Origin: an uncultured Ignavibacteria bacterium
GTDB lineage: Bacteria > Bacteroidota > Ignavibacteria > Kapaibacteriales > UBA2268
NCBI GenBank assembly: GCA_903862655.1
Contig: CAIOZA010000050.1
Location: 1 to 64,000 of the forward strand
Reading direction: 5' to 3'
Length of the DNA: 64,000 nucleotides
Position 1 is the stretch's first letter, and each line of letters opens with the position of its first letter. Made by a program: the position numbers and the translations under genes. Shown in pieces: positions 1 through 8,990 of this stretch. The notes beneath the pieces were generated by a model. That model made no database searches. It saw only the letters and a list, made by a program, of their open reading frames with translations, and was not told the origin of the DNA.

Positions 1-141
1 AAGTATCTGCAAGGCTATTTGGCGTGGCTGCTGAATGAGAAGCGTTACTCCAAGCTAACTGTCAAGAGTTATGCGCACGACCTAAAAAATCTGTTTGAAT
101 TAAGTGCCGACACGCCGCTTAACGAACTTTATAGAATTTAA
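1..141 (+). pseudogene. Truncated tyrosine recombinase (XerC/D-like), N-terminal SAM-like domain fragment
   Basis: Frame 1 reads KYLQGYLAWLLNEKRYSKLTVKSYAHDLKNLFELSADTPLNELYRI*; matches the N-terminal core-binding domain pattern of Xer recombinases, then stops. 5' part lies outside the window. Confidence 0.6.
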
Positions 142-342
142 AATTTGAAGCTCTTTCTGATAAACTTCAAATCCTTTTAGAATTAAATACTCGGTTGCAC
201 CTGTGAGATTACGTTTTGATTCATTTGAAACTTGTAGAACTATTGATAGTGCCTCGGTTGTAATTCTGATGTTCTTGCTTTTAGTTTTGTCTTTCATATC
301 ATTTGCTTTTATTTTAACTTTATCTTTAAAGTATATATTCAT
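100..342 (-). CDS. Small hypothetical protein, possibly ribbon-helix-helix-like
   Basis: 80-aa ORF, KNIRITTEALSIVLQVSNESKRNLTGATEYLILKGFE resembles RHH-type regulators; overlaps the recombinase fragment. Confidence 0.4.
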   Translation of the reverse strand: MNIYFKDKVKIKANDMKDKTKSKNIRITTEALSIVLQVSNESKRNLTGATEYLILKGFEVYQKELQILNSIKFVKRRVGT

Positions 343-707
343 TTCATTTTTAAAAATCTTGTGATTTTTGTAGATTTTTTTAACTTTTATTCAAATAAAA
401 GAAAATTGTTGAAATCAGTTATTGAAGTAGTAAATGATATGGCACAGTTTTGAAGGGAATTACATAGTTTCAGAAACAAAACTTTTCACTGGAAGTAATT
501 GTAAATCAACATGATAGAAATATTTACATACTTTCACACTTTTTTTAGAAAAATTTAACGAGTAAATTCTTGAAGTAAATATTGACAAGGGGAAAAGTCA
601 AGATAAAGTGTGAAACTGTGTAAATTTCTGTATCATGTATATTTTAAATAAGATACGAAACAAAGTTTTATATCAACAAGTGTGTAAAATGTTAAAGTGA
701 AAGAAAA

Positions 708-735
708 CAGGTTTTTCCACTTTTGGAAAAACCTG
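708..735 (-). terminator. Rho-independent terminator of the 778-2523 gene
   Basis: Perfect 11-bp stem caggtttttcc/ggaaaaacctg followed on the minus strand by a T-rich tract. Confidence 0.6.
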
Positions 736-777
736 ACCGAATTTCAATTTCTATGATTACTATTTTTGAAAGAATCT

Positions 778-2523
778 TCAACTAATTTCTGATTCTTTAA
801 GCTTTTCAATTTTTTTAGCTTTTAAATAATCTAAATCTTCTCCAAGCATTGAAAGGAACTTACCCCAAGAACCGAAACGCCAAATATATGTTCCAACATG
901 AATATTGCTATGCTTACTCATAAATTCTTTAGAAATATATTCCTTTTTAAATTCATTTTTTATTCTTTGATATTCCTTAATTAGCTCTTCATCCGAGATA
1001 TGATTTTTAAATACTTCTATACCATTTTCCTTAATTAAAGTATTCCAGCTTCCAAAATGCCTTCTTATCAATTTTTGTGAGTATTGACCATAAACTTTGT
1101 AATCTTTTAAAGTTAATTTTTTCTTATCTAATCTTTGTCGGACTTTATTATAATCATTTATCAAATCTTGTTTTTTAATTTCATTGTAAAATGTCTTAAC
1201 ATCTCCAATTTTTTCATAAAATTGCTTTAAATTGCCAAATTTCAGCTTATAAAGATATGGTGGATATTTGCCATTTAATATAATATCTTGAACAGTTAAA
1301 GAATCCTTTTGCAATTCTCTTTTAACTCTCAAGTATTCATTTATTAGTTCTTCTTCTGTATATGTCTGACTTGTTATTTCGCCTCTCACTATTTTTAGGA
1401 AAGTCCCCCAATTGCCAAATAAGTAATTATATTTATTAGGTGGGAACTTACTATGACGCAACATATCATTCCAGGTAATTCTTTCTTTTTTAAGTTGTGT
1501 TTTAACTCTATAATATTCATCTATCAAATCTTGTTCATCTCTTCTTTCCCATTTACCTTGTCCTTCAGCTATTTTATTTAAAAATGCTGTCCAAGAACCA
1601 AAACGCCATGAAGCTACACCAGAAGAGAATTTAGCATGTTTATTCATATCAGTGCTGGTAATTACTTCTTTTCCTAATTTTTCTTTCACCCGATAGTATT
1701 CTTCAATAATATCATCATCGTTAAATGATGAATTTGAGTGATGACCCTCCATTTCATTTACAAAATTAATCCAACTGCCAAATATTCTTTTAATAGGATG
1801 TTCGCTATAATGGCTATTATCTTCCATATCTTGGAGAGTAATAGAATGTTTACCTAACTTATTTTTTATTTGATTATATGTGTCTTTCAAATCTTCAGCA
1901 GTTATTTCCTTGAACCTATCAGTATCTTCTCCAATTTCTTCTAAAAAATTCTTCCATGTTCCAAATCTATTTTTATAAAGCATCCAACTGAATTTGCTGT
2001 GTAAATTAATATCATTCCCTGAAACGTAGCCTTTTTTTAATTGATTTTTCAACTTGTAATATTCTTCAATAAGTTCTTTAGTTGTATGCTTTAAGTAAAT
2101 TCTGATTTCATGGTTATGCATATAATCAAGAAATTGAGTGCAATTGCTGAATTTTTCAGAAAGAATTGATTCAATTTCAATTTGTCCAAAAAGTGTAATT
2201 CCATTCTTTTTAGCAAAGTTCAGGACATTTTCATCAAGTTCAACTAAAGATATAATTACAATTTCATCAGCCTTGTAAAGCGGTAATATCTCGATAATTG
2301 AACTCAGCATTTGTTCATCACATTTTTCTTTTTTATTGAATAATCGAATTATAAAATTCTTATCCTCTCTTTTAGCAACAAAATCAATTCCTATTTTAGT
2401 TCTTCTCAAAATGGGATTTACCTCGATAAAGCCTTTCAACTTTAATAAGTAAGCAACAAATCTAAAAAGTTGATTTTTATTTAAGCTTTTAACAATGACT
2501 GATTTTGAAGCGTTCACATTCAC
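778..2523 (-). CDS. Mrr/restriction-endonuclease-like N-terminal domain fused to seven tandem modules resembling the homing-endonuclease-associated repeat
   Basis: N-term FVAYLLKLKGFIEVNPILRRTKIGIDFVAKREDKNFIIRLF...KADEIVIISLVELDENVLNFAKKNGITLFG fits the Mrr fold; then seven ~55-aa units of the form ELIxEYxRVKxxLxKxxIT..DM..HxKF....Y..RFGSWxxFL. Confidence 0.75.
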   Translation of the reverse strand: MNVNASKSVIVKSLNKNQLFRFVAYLLKLKGFIEVNPILRRTKIGIDFVAKREDKNFIIRLFNKKEKCDEQMLSSIIEILPLYKADEIVIISLVELDENVLNFAKKNGITLFGQIEIESILSEKFSNCTQFLDYMHNHEIRIYLKHTTKELIEEYYKLKNQLKKGYVSGNDINLHSKFSWMLYKNRFGTWKNFLEEIGEDTDRFKEITAEDLKDTYNQIKNKLGKHSITLQDMEDNSHYSEHPIKRIFGSWINFVNEMEGHHSNSSFNDDDIIEEYYRVKEKLGKEVITSTDMNKHAKFSSGVASWRFGSWTAFLNKIAEGQGKWERRDEQDLIDEYYRVKTQLKKERITWNDMLRHSKFPPNKYNYLFGNWGTFLKIVRGEITSQTYTEEELINEYLRVKRELQKDSLTVQDIILNGKYPPYLYKLKFGNLKQFYEKIGDVKTFYNEIKKQDLINDYNKVRQRLDKKKLTLKDYKVYGQYSQKLIRRHFGSWNTLIKENGIEVFKNHISDEELIKEYQRIKNEFKKEYISKEFMSKHSNIHVGTYIWRFGSWGKFLSMLGEDLDYLKAKKIEKLKESEIS

Positions 2524-2556
2524 TTTAATCCACCGTTACTATTCCAAGTAAATAGT

Positions 2557-2580
2557 TCCCCAAAAGGATATTTTTGGGGA
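2557..2580. promoter_or_regulatory. Hairpin upstream of the Mrr-repeat gene
   Basis: Inverted repeat tccccaaaa/ttttgggga just 5' of the minus-strand start at 2523. Confidence 0.35.
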
Positions 2581-2811
2581 CTGAAAAACATTATCGTCCC
2601 CGTTTTTTCTAATTCCATATATTTCAATTAATTATATCATTATTCAATTTTACAACATTCAATTTTGTAATTTTGAACGTCGCTTCTATTCTATGTTTTC
2701 AGCCATTCGACACGTTTTCGGCACAGACGACATTTTTTCTCTCTCAACCAGCATTCATAACTATTATATTTATAATGTATATACAGTATATATTGTATGA
2801 AATGTATAACT

Positions 2812-2851
2812 ATTCCCACTCAATAGTTCCCGGGGGTTTGCTCGTTATGTC
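2812..2851 (-). repeat. Displaced guaA 3'-end copy (att-like direct repeat, left)
   Basis: 40 bp attcccactcaatagttcccgggggtttgctcgttatgtc identical to 17039-17078; minus strand encodes DITSKPPGTIEWE followed by its own TAG stop. Confidence 0.9.
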
Positions 2852-3018
2852 GCAGGATAACCCTTTGGTAAAAATTTACTCAACAATGGATCTTCGCTGG
2901 CTCTCCGGATAATAAGCTTATTTTTATCAGATTCGGACATTCCGGCGAACTCCTTATTGAGCTTCTCCTGAATCTCTTGCTTCATCTTGACAGCGTCGAA
3001 TTTCTTTTCCTTTTTCAT
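2845..3018 (-). CDS. Putative antitoxin of PIN toxin-antitoxin pair (57 aa)
   Basis: MKKEKKFDAVKMKQEIQEKLNKEFAGMSESDKNKLIIRRASEDPLLSKFLPKGYPAT*; immediately downstream of the PIN ORF; stop codon lies inside the guaA repeat. Not in the ORF track. Confidence 0.6.
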   Translation of the reverse strand: MKKEKKFDAVKMKQEIQEKLNKEFAGMSESDKNKLIIRRASEDPLLSKFLPKGYPAT

Positions 3019-3020
3019 AA

Positions 3021-3473
3021 TTATACCATCTCCTTTGGGGAATAAATACTTATCAATTTATAAGAGTTCATTAAGTTTACTGAGTTGAATCCTGAAATTT
3101 TTTCGAAATGAACAATATGTTTAAAATTCCAACTTACTACAAAATCTGCATTATATATCGTTGCATATGCTATATGTTCAGCATCTGTTTTAGATTTATT
3201 TGTCAGCACTTTTGCATTAAGATATTTATCTCTAAGTTCTGACACCTCAGGAGTATAATAAACAAAATCAAATAAATCCTGAGTCATATCGGTAAGGATT
3301 TGTTTTACCACCTTTGGAGCTTCAGCTAATTCTGCTAATAAAATTGGAGAAATTATCAACTTGAAAGAACCATCCTTAACTAATTTGAAGAACATCTTGC
3401 TGGTTTCAGCAAATTCTTCATCGAAACAGCCACCGAAAACTGAAGTATCAGCATAAACTCTATATTGTTTCAC
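3021..3473 (-). CDS. PIN-domain toxin (VapC-like)
   Basis: RVYADTSVFGG, LLAELAEAP and DAEHIAYATIYNADFVVSWNFKHIV are PIN-domain signatures. Confidence 0.8.
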   Translation of the reverse strand: MKQYRVYADTSVFGGCFDEEFAETSKMFFKLVKDGSFKLIISPILLAELAEAPKVVKQILTDMTQDLFDFVYYTPEVSELRDKYLNAKVLTNKSKTDAEHIAYATIYNADFVVSWNFKHIVHFEKISGFNSVNLMNSYKLISIYSPKEMV

Positions 3474-3573
3474 AATACTTTTTCACTCCTGCTTGATTAA
3501 TTCATAAGCTTAATAAATCTATATACGATATTTAAAGAAAAATATTCTTTAATATTCTATCACAGTCTTTTTA

Positions 3574-3588
3574 CTCCCACTCAATAGT
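3574..3588 (-). repeat. Third, short guaA 3'-end copy
   Basis: ctcccactcaatagt, 14/15 to the guaA end; minus strand reads ..STIEWE* (GAG for GAA, TAA stop). Confidence 0.6.
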
Positions 3589-3939
3589 AGACATTACCAT
3601 CTTTTACCTACTTTTTTCTATTTATCTACATCCAAATACATTCATAAATAAGAACTTACAGTGTGCCGTTTTTGTTTTCATATTTTTAGATGTATTTGCT
3701 TATACTTAAAATTGTTACTATTTTGTTACTACGACTTAAAAAATTATAAATAATTCTACATTACAAAAATAAGGAAAAAACTCAAAGTTTTAATGATTGT
3801 TAACCAATAACTTTTCCTGACAACATAAACATATTAGTAAAGGTAAGTATTGATTATAAAATAAACTTTTTTCGATTTTTTCTGTCTAATACATTTATAG
3901 ATGAAACAAAAATAGGAATTTTTGATGGAAAATTTTTAA

Positions 3940-4509
3940 ATGGAAGATAAAGACTTAATCCTGATGCTGAAGGCAGGCGACACATCTGCTTTTAAGTTAT
4001 TAATTGAGCTTTACGGAAACAAAGTAATCAATACTTGTTACAGATTTTTATTGGTTAAAGAAGATGCTGAAGATATAGCACAAGAAGTTTTTATTGAAGT
4101 TTTTCAGTCTATCAAATCATTTCGTGAGGAATCAAAGCTTTCAACCTGGATTTACAGAATTGCTATTACCAGAAGTTTAGATGAAATAAAAAAACGAAAT
4201 CGGAAAAAAAGAATATCCTCAATAGGCAAAATTCTACATTTAGATGAAGTAGCTCATTGGATTGCGGGTGGTACAATGCCTGACAAGTATTTGCAAGAAG
4301 TAGAAAAGATGAATGAAATTATGCAAGCATTAAATACTTTACCGGAAAGCCAAAGAGTAGCTTTTACTTTGAGCAAAATTGATGGTTTTACTAATTCTGA
4401 AATTGCCGAAACAATGAACACTACCACCATAGCTATCGAATCACTTATTTACCGTGCCAAAAAGAAATTAAGTAATGAACTGAAAAATATTTTAAAAAAT
4501 AATTTGTAA
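3940..4509 (+). CDS. ECF-type RNA polymerase sigma factor
   Basis: Sigma70 r2 (YRFLLVKEDAEDIAQEVFIEVFQSIKSFREESKLSTWIYRIA) and r4 (LPESQRVAFTLSKIDGFTNSEIAETMNTT). Confidence 0.9.
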   Translation: MEDKDLILMLKAGDTSAFKLLIELYGNKVINTCYRFLLVKEDAEDIAQEVFIEVFQSIKSFREESKLSTWIYRIAITRSLDEIKKRNRKKRISSIGKILHLDEVAHWIAGGTMPDKYLQEVEKMNEIMQALNTLPESQRVAFTLSKIDGFTNSEIAETMNTTTIAIESLIYRAKKKLSNELKNILKNNL

Positions 4510-4556
4510 AAGTGCCAGAACACAAAAAAATAATCGTCTAAAATAATGGAGAGAAA

Positions 4557-4862
4557 ATGATAGAATCAGAATTAAATAAAAAAGTAATGCAAAAACTTAA
4601 CGAGTTTGAAGCAATTGAAGAAATCCAGCCAACATCTGACTGGAGTCTTTCGCTTATGAATAGACTTGATAATACTAAGCCTAATTCATCTTCAAGATAT
4701 ACTCCAATGAGATTTGCTGCTATAATCGTATTTTTTGTCCTAATAAATATAGTTTTTATTTTAAACATCAATCACAGCTCTCAGCAGAATTTAGGTAGGA
4801 ATTTGGAATTACAGATTATTTCAAAAGAGTTATTAGTTAATTCAAATATGATAAACAATTGA
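4557..4862 (+). CDS. Single-TM hypothetical protein, possible anti-sigma factor
   Basis: Follows the ECF sigma; one TM segment (MRFAAIIVFFVLINIVFIL). Confidence 0.5.
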   Translation: MIESELNKKVMQKLNEFEAIEEIQPTSDWSLSLMNRLDNTKPNSSSRYTPMRFAAIIVFFVLINIVFILNINHSSQQNLGRNLELQIISKELLVNSNMINN

Positions 4863-5422
4863 GAAATAATACAATGGATATTTTTACACAAAAAAAATTC
4901 TTGGTAATCACAATTATTGTGCTTGCTGTTCTGAATATTACTTTAATGGGATTCTTTTTGATAAGAGGCAATAGTAATAGACCTGAACAATCTAACAATT
5001 CTTTTTCAAAAGATAAAATAACTGATTTATCAGATGTTCTAAAAAAGGAACTTGCTTTATCAGCAGAACAAGTTGAACGAATAAAAAAAATTCGCTCTGA
5101 TTTTTTTGAAAAGGAGAAAGAATTATCAAAAGAAATCCGTGGAGTTAGAGATTCAATGAATTTTATCATGTTCAACAAAGATACTGATGAAGAAATTGTA
5201 AAAGATTTAGCAAAAAGAGTTTCTGAATATGAATATAAGATGGAACTATTAAGATATGAGCAGGCTCAACAATTTAAATCAATTTGCACTCCGGAACAAA
5301 GGGAAAAATTTGAAGCACTTGTTAAGGAAATAAGAGATTATTTCAAGCCAAATAATCAACCACCAAGAAAAGGTGATAGACCACCAAGAAGAGATGAAAA
5401 ACCTATCAAAAGGAATGATTAA
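4859..5422 (+). CDS. Spy/CpxP/CnrX-like periplasmic sensor
   Basis: N-terminal TM then helical LALSAEQVERIKKIRSDFFEKEKELSKEIR...CTPEQREKFEALVKEIRDYF, LTxxQ-like repeats. Confidence 0.65.
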   Translation: MRNNTMDIFTQKKFLVITIIVLAVLNITLMGFFLIRGNSNRPEQSNNSFSKDKITDLSDVLKKELALSAEQVERIKKIRSDFFEKEKELSKEIRGVRDSMNFIMFNKDTDEEIVKDLAKRVSEYEYKMELLRYEQAQQFKSICTPEQREKFEALVKEIRDYFKPNNQPPRKGDRPPRRDEKPIKRND

Positions 5423-5571
5423 CGCAAGGGATATTTAAAAAAAAATAATTTATTTCTAAAATTCTGCCAGTTAGTAAAAATTTTGTCGTCTAATATTTTG
5501 TTAAATAACCTTCTGAAGTTTTGATGACTTCAGAAGGTTAAAGAAGATTTGAAAATTATTTTAAGGAATTT

Positions 5572-7257
5572 ATGACATATATAAAACTAAATATACTACT
5601 TATCAGCTTAATCGTGCTAAGCAATCTGGCTTCAGCGCAGACTTTCTATGAAATATTAGGTAGACCAACGGAATCTGCTATAACCATAAATATCGTGTTT
5701 AACCAATCACAACAGGAAGAAGTCTATTGGGAATATGGAACAAGTCCTGGTTCTTATTCCTTGAAATCAAAAACACATACTACAGATGGTAATAGTGCAC
5801 CACTTGTGGCTGAATTAACAGATTTATTGCCTAATACAGAATATTATTATCGGACAAGGTATCGTCAAAGTGGCTCTTCATTCGAATTTCTGACTGGTGA
5901 GGAACATTCATTTTATACCCAAAGAGCTAAGGGAAGTACATTTACTTTTACCATACAAGCCGACCCTCATTTGTATGATAAAAAAGGGTGCGATAATATG
6001 ATAAAAGAAACTATGGAAAACATGCAAAAAGATAAACCTGATTTTTTATTAGATTTGGGCGATACATTTGGTGATGACCACAATCCTTTTACAATAACTG
6101 ACAATGAAATAAAGAAATTACATTCTGATTACTTACCATTTTTTAATATGGTTTGCAATTCGGCGGCACTATTTTTATGTTTAGGTAATCATGAAGGAGA
6201 AAGCGGTTATTATCTTCTCCAAACTCCTCCAAATAATCTCGCTACTATGGCTACAAAATGGAGAAAATATTATTATTCTAATCCCGAACCGAATGGATTT
6301 TACTCAGGCAATACCGAAGAAGAAGGCAATGGAATTGGAAAACCCCAAAACTATTACGCATTTGAATGGGGTGATGCTCTAATTGTAGTTATGGATGTTT
6401 ATCGCTATTATACTGCAAATGAGAAACCAAAAGGTTGGGACTGGACAATTGGAGATAAACAGTATTTTTGGTTAAAAAATACTCTTGAGAACAGCAAAGC
6501 CAAATATAAATTCGTTTTTGCTCATCATACTCTCGGGCAAGGTCGTGGGGCTATTTCAACAGCGATGCTTAATGAGTGGGGTGGTTGGAAAGATACAAAA
6601 AAAACAAGTTATGATTTTGATAAAAATCGCCCTGGATGGGGTAAACCAATACACCAATTAATGGTTGATAATGCTGTTAATATTTTCTTCCAAGGGCATG
6701 ACCATCTTTTTGCTCAAGAAGAATTAGATGGTTTAATATATCAAGAGTGTCCTATGCCGAGCGATTCCACTTATGAAATTGGTATGCTTGCCAATGCTGA
6801 TGCTTATGTATCAAATCAGTTAAACGGAACAGGTCATATTCGGGTAACTGTTAATCCTGACAATTCAAAAATTGATTTTGTTAGAGCATATCTTCCGAGT
6901 GATACCAACGATATACGTAAAAATGCAGAAATTGCATTTTCTTATACGGTGAACCCAAAAGTAACATCAGTTGAAAATTCAATCCCAGCAACTTTACAAT
7001 TAGAGCAGAATTATCCAAATCCGTTCAGTTCTGAAACTTTTATCAGATATTCTGTTGCTGAAGCAGGTAGTGTCCAGCTAAAAGTTTATGATATTTTTGG
7101 GAGGGAACTATCAACTCTTGTCAATGAATACCTACAGCCTGGGACTTATACAATTCCTTTTAAAGTTGATAATTTATCTGCACAGAATGGAATGTATTTT
7201 TATAAACTTACATCATCAAATTCTTCAGAAACAAGGTCAATGATATGCTGGGAGTAA
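5572..7257 (+). CDS. Secreted purple-acid-phosphatase-like metallophosphoesterase with T9SS-type C-terminus
   Basis: Signal peptide, FN3-like N-term, metallophosphoesterase motifs (DLGDTFGD, GNHEGE, FAHHT, GHDHLF), C-term LEQNYPNPFSSETFIRYSV. Confidence 0.85.
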   Translation: MTYIKLNILLISLIVLSNLASAQTFYEILGRPTESAITINIVFNQSQQEEVYWEYGTSPGSYSLKSKTHTTDGNSAPLVAELTDLLPNTEYYYRTRYRQSGSSFEFLTGEEHSFYTQRAKGSTFTFTIQADPHLYDKKGCDNMIKETMENMQKDKPDFLLDLGDTFGDDHNPFTITDNEIKKLHSDYLPFFNMVCNSAALFLCLGNHEGESGYYLLQTPPNNLATMATKWRKYYYSNPEPNGFYSGNTEEEGNGIGKPQNYYAFEWGDALIVVMDVYRYYTANEKPKGWDWTIGDKQYFWLKNTLENSKAKYKFVFAHHTLGQGRGAISTAMLNEWGGWKDTKKTSYDFDKNRPGWGKPIHQLMVDNAVNIFFQGHDHLFAQEELDGLIYQECPMPSDSTYEIGMLANADAYVSNQLNGTGHIRVTVNPDNSKIDFVRAYLPSDTNDIRKNAEIAFSYTVNPKVTSVENSIPATLQLEQNYPNPFSSETFIRYSVAEAGSVQLKVYDIFGRELSTLVNEYLQPGTYTIPFKVDNLSAQNGMYFYKLTSSNSSETRSMICWE

Positions 7258-8972
7258 AATTTAAAAAGGAAACAATGAGAACTCTTTATTTATTTGCAAT
7301 TGCGTTATTATCATTTATCCCTTTGTTTTCATACAGTTCTGTAGCAAAAGTTGAATCAGATTCATTGGTTTTCATTTGCAATGAATTATTAGGCAGACCA
7401 ACATCAAATTCAATAACCATTCATGCAAGTGCGAATAAATCATTAGATGTTTATTATGAATACGGAATTGATTCTTCGGCATATTCAAATCAGACAAGTA
7501 TGAAATCCAGCCAGGATTCAGTCCCTTTTATTTTTATTATTGATAATCTAAAGCCCAATACTCAATATTTTTACCGAATGAGATTCCGAGAAACAGGTAC
7601 AACCGAATATATTTGCAGAAGTAGTTATAAATTTGTAACACAACGTAAATCAGGTGAAACATTTAAGTTTGCAATCGAAGCAGACCCTCATCTTGATACT
7701 AATTCAAATCCTGCATCTTATGCTTTGACACTTCAAAACATACTTGCAGCTAATCCCGATTTTCTGCTGGATTTGGGTGATACTTTTATGTCTGAAAAGT
7801 TACCTCAAAAAAAACAAACTGAAATTACAAAACGTCATCTTCTTTTGCGTTCTTATTTCGATATTATTTGCCATTCAGTACCTCTATTCCTCATTATTGG
7901 TAATCATGAGGGTGAAGTAGGCTGGGAACTTGATGGCACAGCAAATAATCTTGCTGTCATGGCATCAAATACTCGAAAATATTATTACCCAAACCCTGAA
8001 CCAAATTCTTTCTATTCAGGAAATTCCAAAAGTGAAAATTTTGTTGGACTTAGACAAAACTATTATTCCTATGAATGGGGTAATGCTCTGATTGTTGTAC
8101 TTGACCCTTATTGGTACACTACAAGTAAAACCGGATGGGGCTGGACTCTCGGCATCGAACAATACAATTGGTTCAAATCAACTCTTGAGTCGAGCAAATC
8201 TAAGTTTAAATTTGTATTTTGTCATAATCTGGTAGGAGGCACTGAAAAGGATGCACGTGGAGGAATTGAAGAAGCTGATTATTATGAATGGGGTGGCAAA
8301 GATTCTAATAATACATATAGCTTTGACAAAAAACGTCCTGGTTGGAGCATGCCAATTCATCAGTTGATGGTTGAGAACAAAGTAAATATATTTTTTCATG
8401 GACACGACCATTTTTATGGTAAACAAGAAAAAGATGGTATAATTTACCAGGAATGTCCACAACCTTCTAATAGAAATATCCAAAATACTCAGGCAACCAA
8501 TTATGGTTATTTAAATGGGACTATTCTTCCTGGACGTGGTTATTTGCTTCTTACAATTACTGATTCGACTGCTAAGGTTGATTATATCAAAACATTTGTG
8601 CCTTCTGAAGAAAAGGGCGGTGTCCATAATGGAGATATTGGACATACCTATACATTGAAAATTTCAGGTACAACAGAGGTAATCGAAAATCAAAATATAC
8701 CTGAAGAATTTAGATTAGTACAGAATTATCCAAATCCATTTGCTAAGCAAACACAAATCAATTATACTCTACTGAATCCAAATAACGTAGAATTGAAAGT
8801 ATTTGATGAAAATGGTCAAGATGTAATAACTCTGGTAAATAAATTCCAGCAAGCAGGTCCATATTCAGTATCATTTGATGCTGAAAAGTTCTCTTTGCCC
8901 AGCGGAACTTATTATTATAGCATTACAATAGGTAATAATACATTAACTAAAAAAATGGTATTGATAAATTAA
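7245..8972 (+). CDS. Paralogous secreted metallophosphoesterase with T9SS-type C-terminus
   Basis: Same architecture as upstream ORF (DLGDTF, GNHEGE, GHDHFYGKQEKDGIIYQECP, LVQNYPNPFAKQTQINY). Confidence 0.85.
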   Translation: MLGVKFKKETMRTLYLFAIALLSFIPLFSYSSVAKVESDSLVFICNELLGRPTSNSITIHASANKSLDVYYEYGIDSSAYSNQTSMKSSQDSVPFIFIIDNLKPNTQYFYRMRFRETGTTEYICRSSYKFVTQRKSGETFKFAIEADPHLDTNSNPASYALTLQNILAANPDFLLDLGDTFMSEKLPQKKQTEITKRHLLLRSYFDIICHSVPLFLIIGNHEGEVGWELDGTANNLAVMASNTRKYYYPNPEPNSFYSGNSKSENFVGLRQNYYSYEWGNALIVVLDPYWYTTSKTGWGWTLGIEQYNWFKSTLESSKSKFKFVFCHNLVGGTEKDARGGIEEADYYEWGGKDSNNTYSFDKKRPGWSMPIHQLMVENKVNIFFHGHDHFYGKQEKDGIIYQECPQPSNRNIQNTQATNYGYLNGTILPGRGYLLLTITDSTAKVDYIKTFVPSEEKGGVHNGDIGHTYTLKISGTTEVIENQNIPEEFRLVQNYPNPFAKQTQINYTLLNPNNVELKVFDENGQDVITLVNKFQQAGPYSVSFDAEKFSLPSGTYYYSITIGNNTLTKKMVLIN

Positions 8973-8990
8973 GTAAATTTTAGGATTGAT

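Noticed and set aside
2673-2912. 79-aa plus-strand ORF
   Set aside because: Runs across the guaA-end repeat and antisense to the antitoxin ORF; no domain; best explained as chance.
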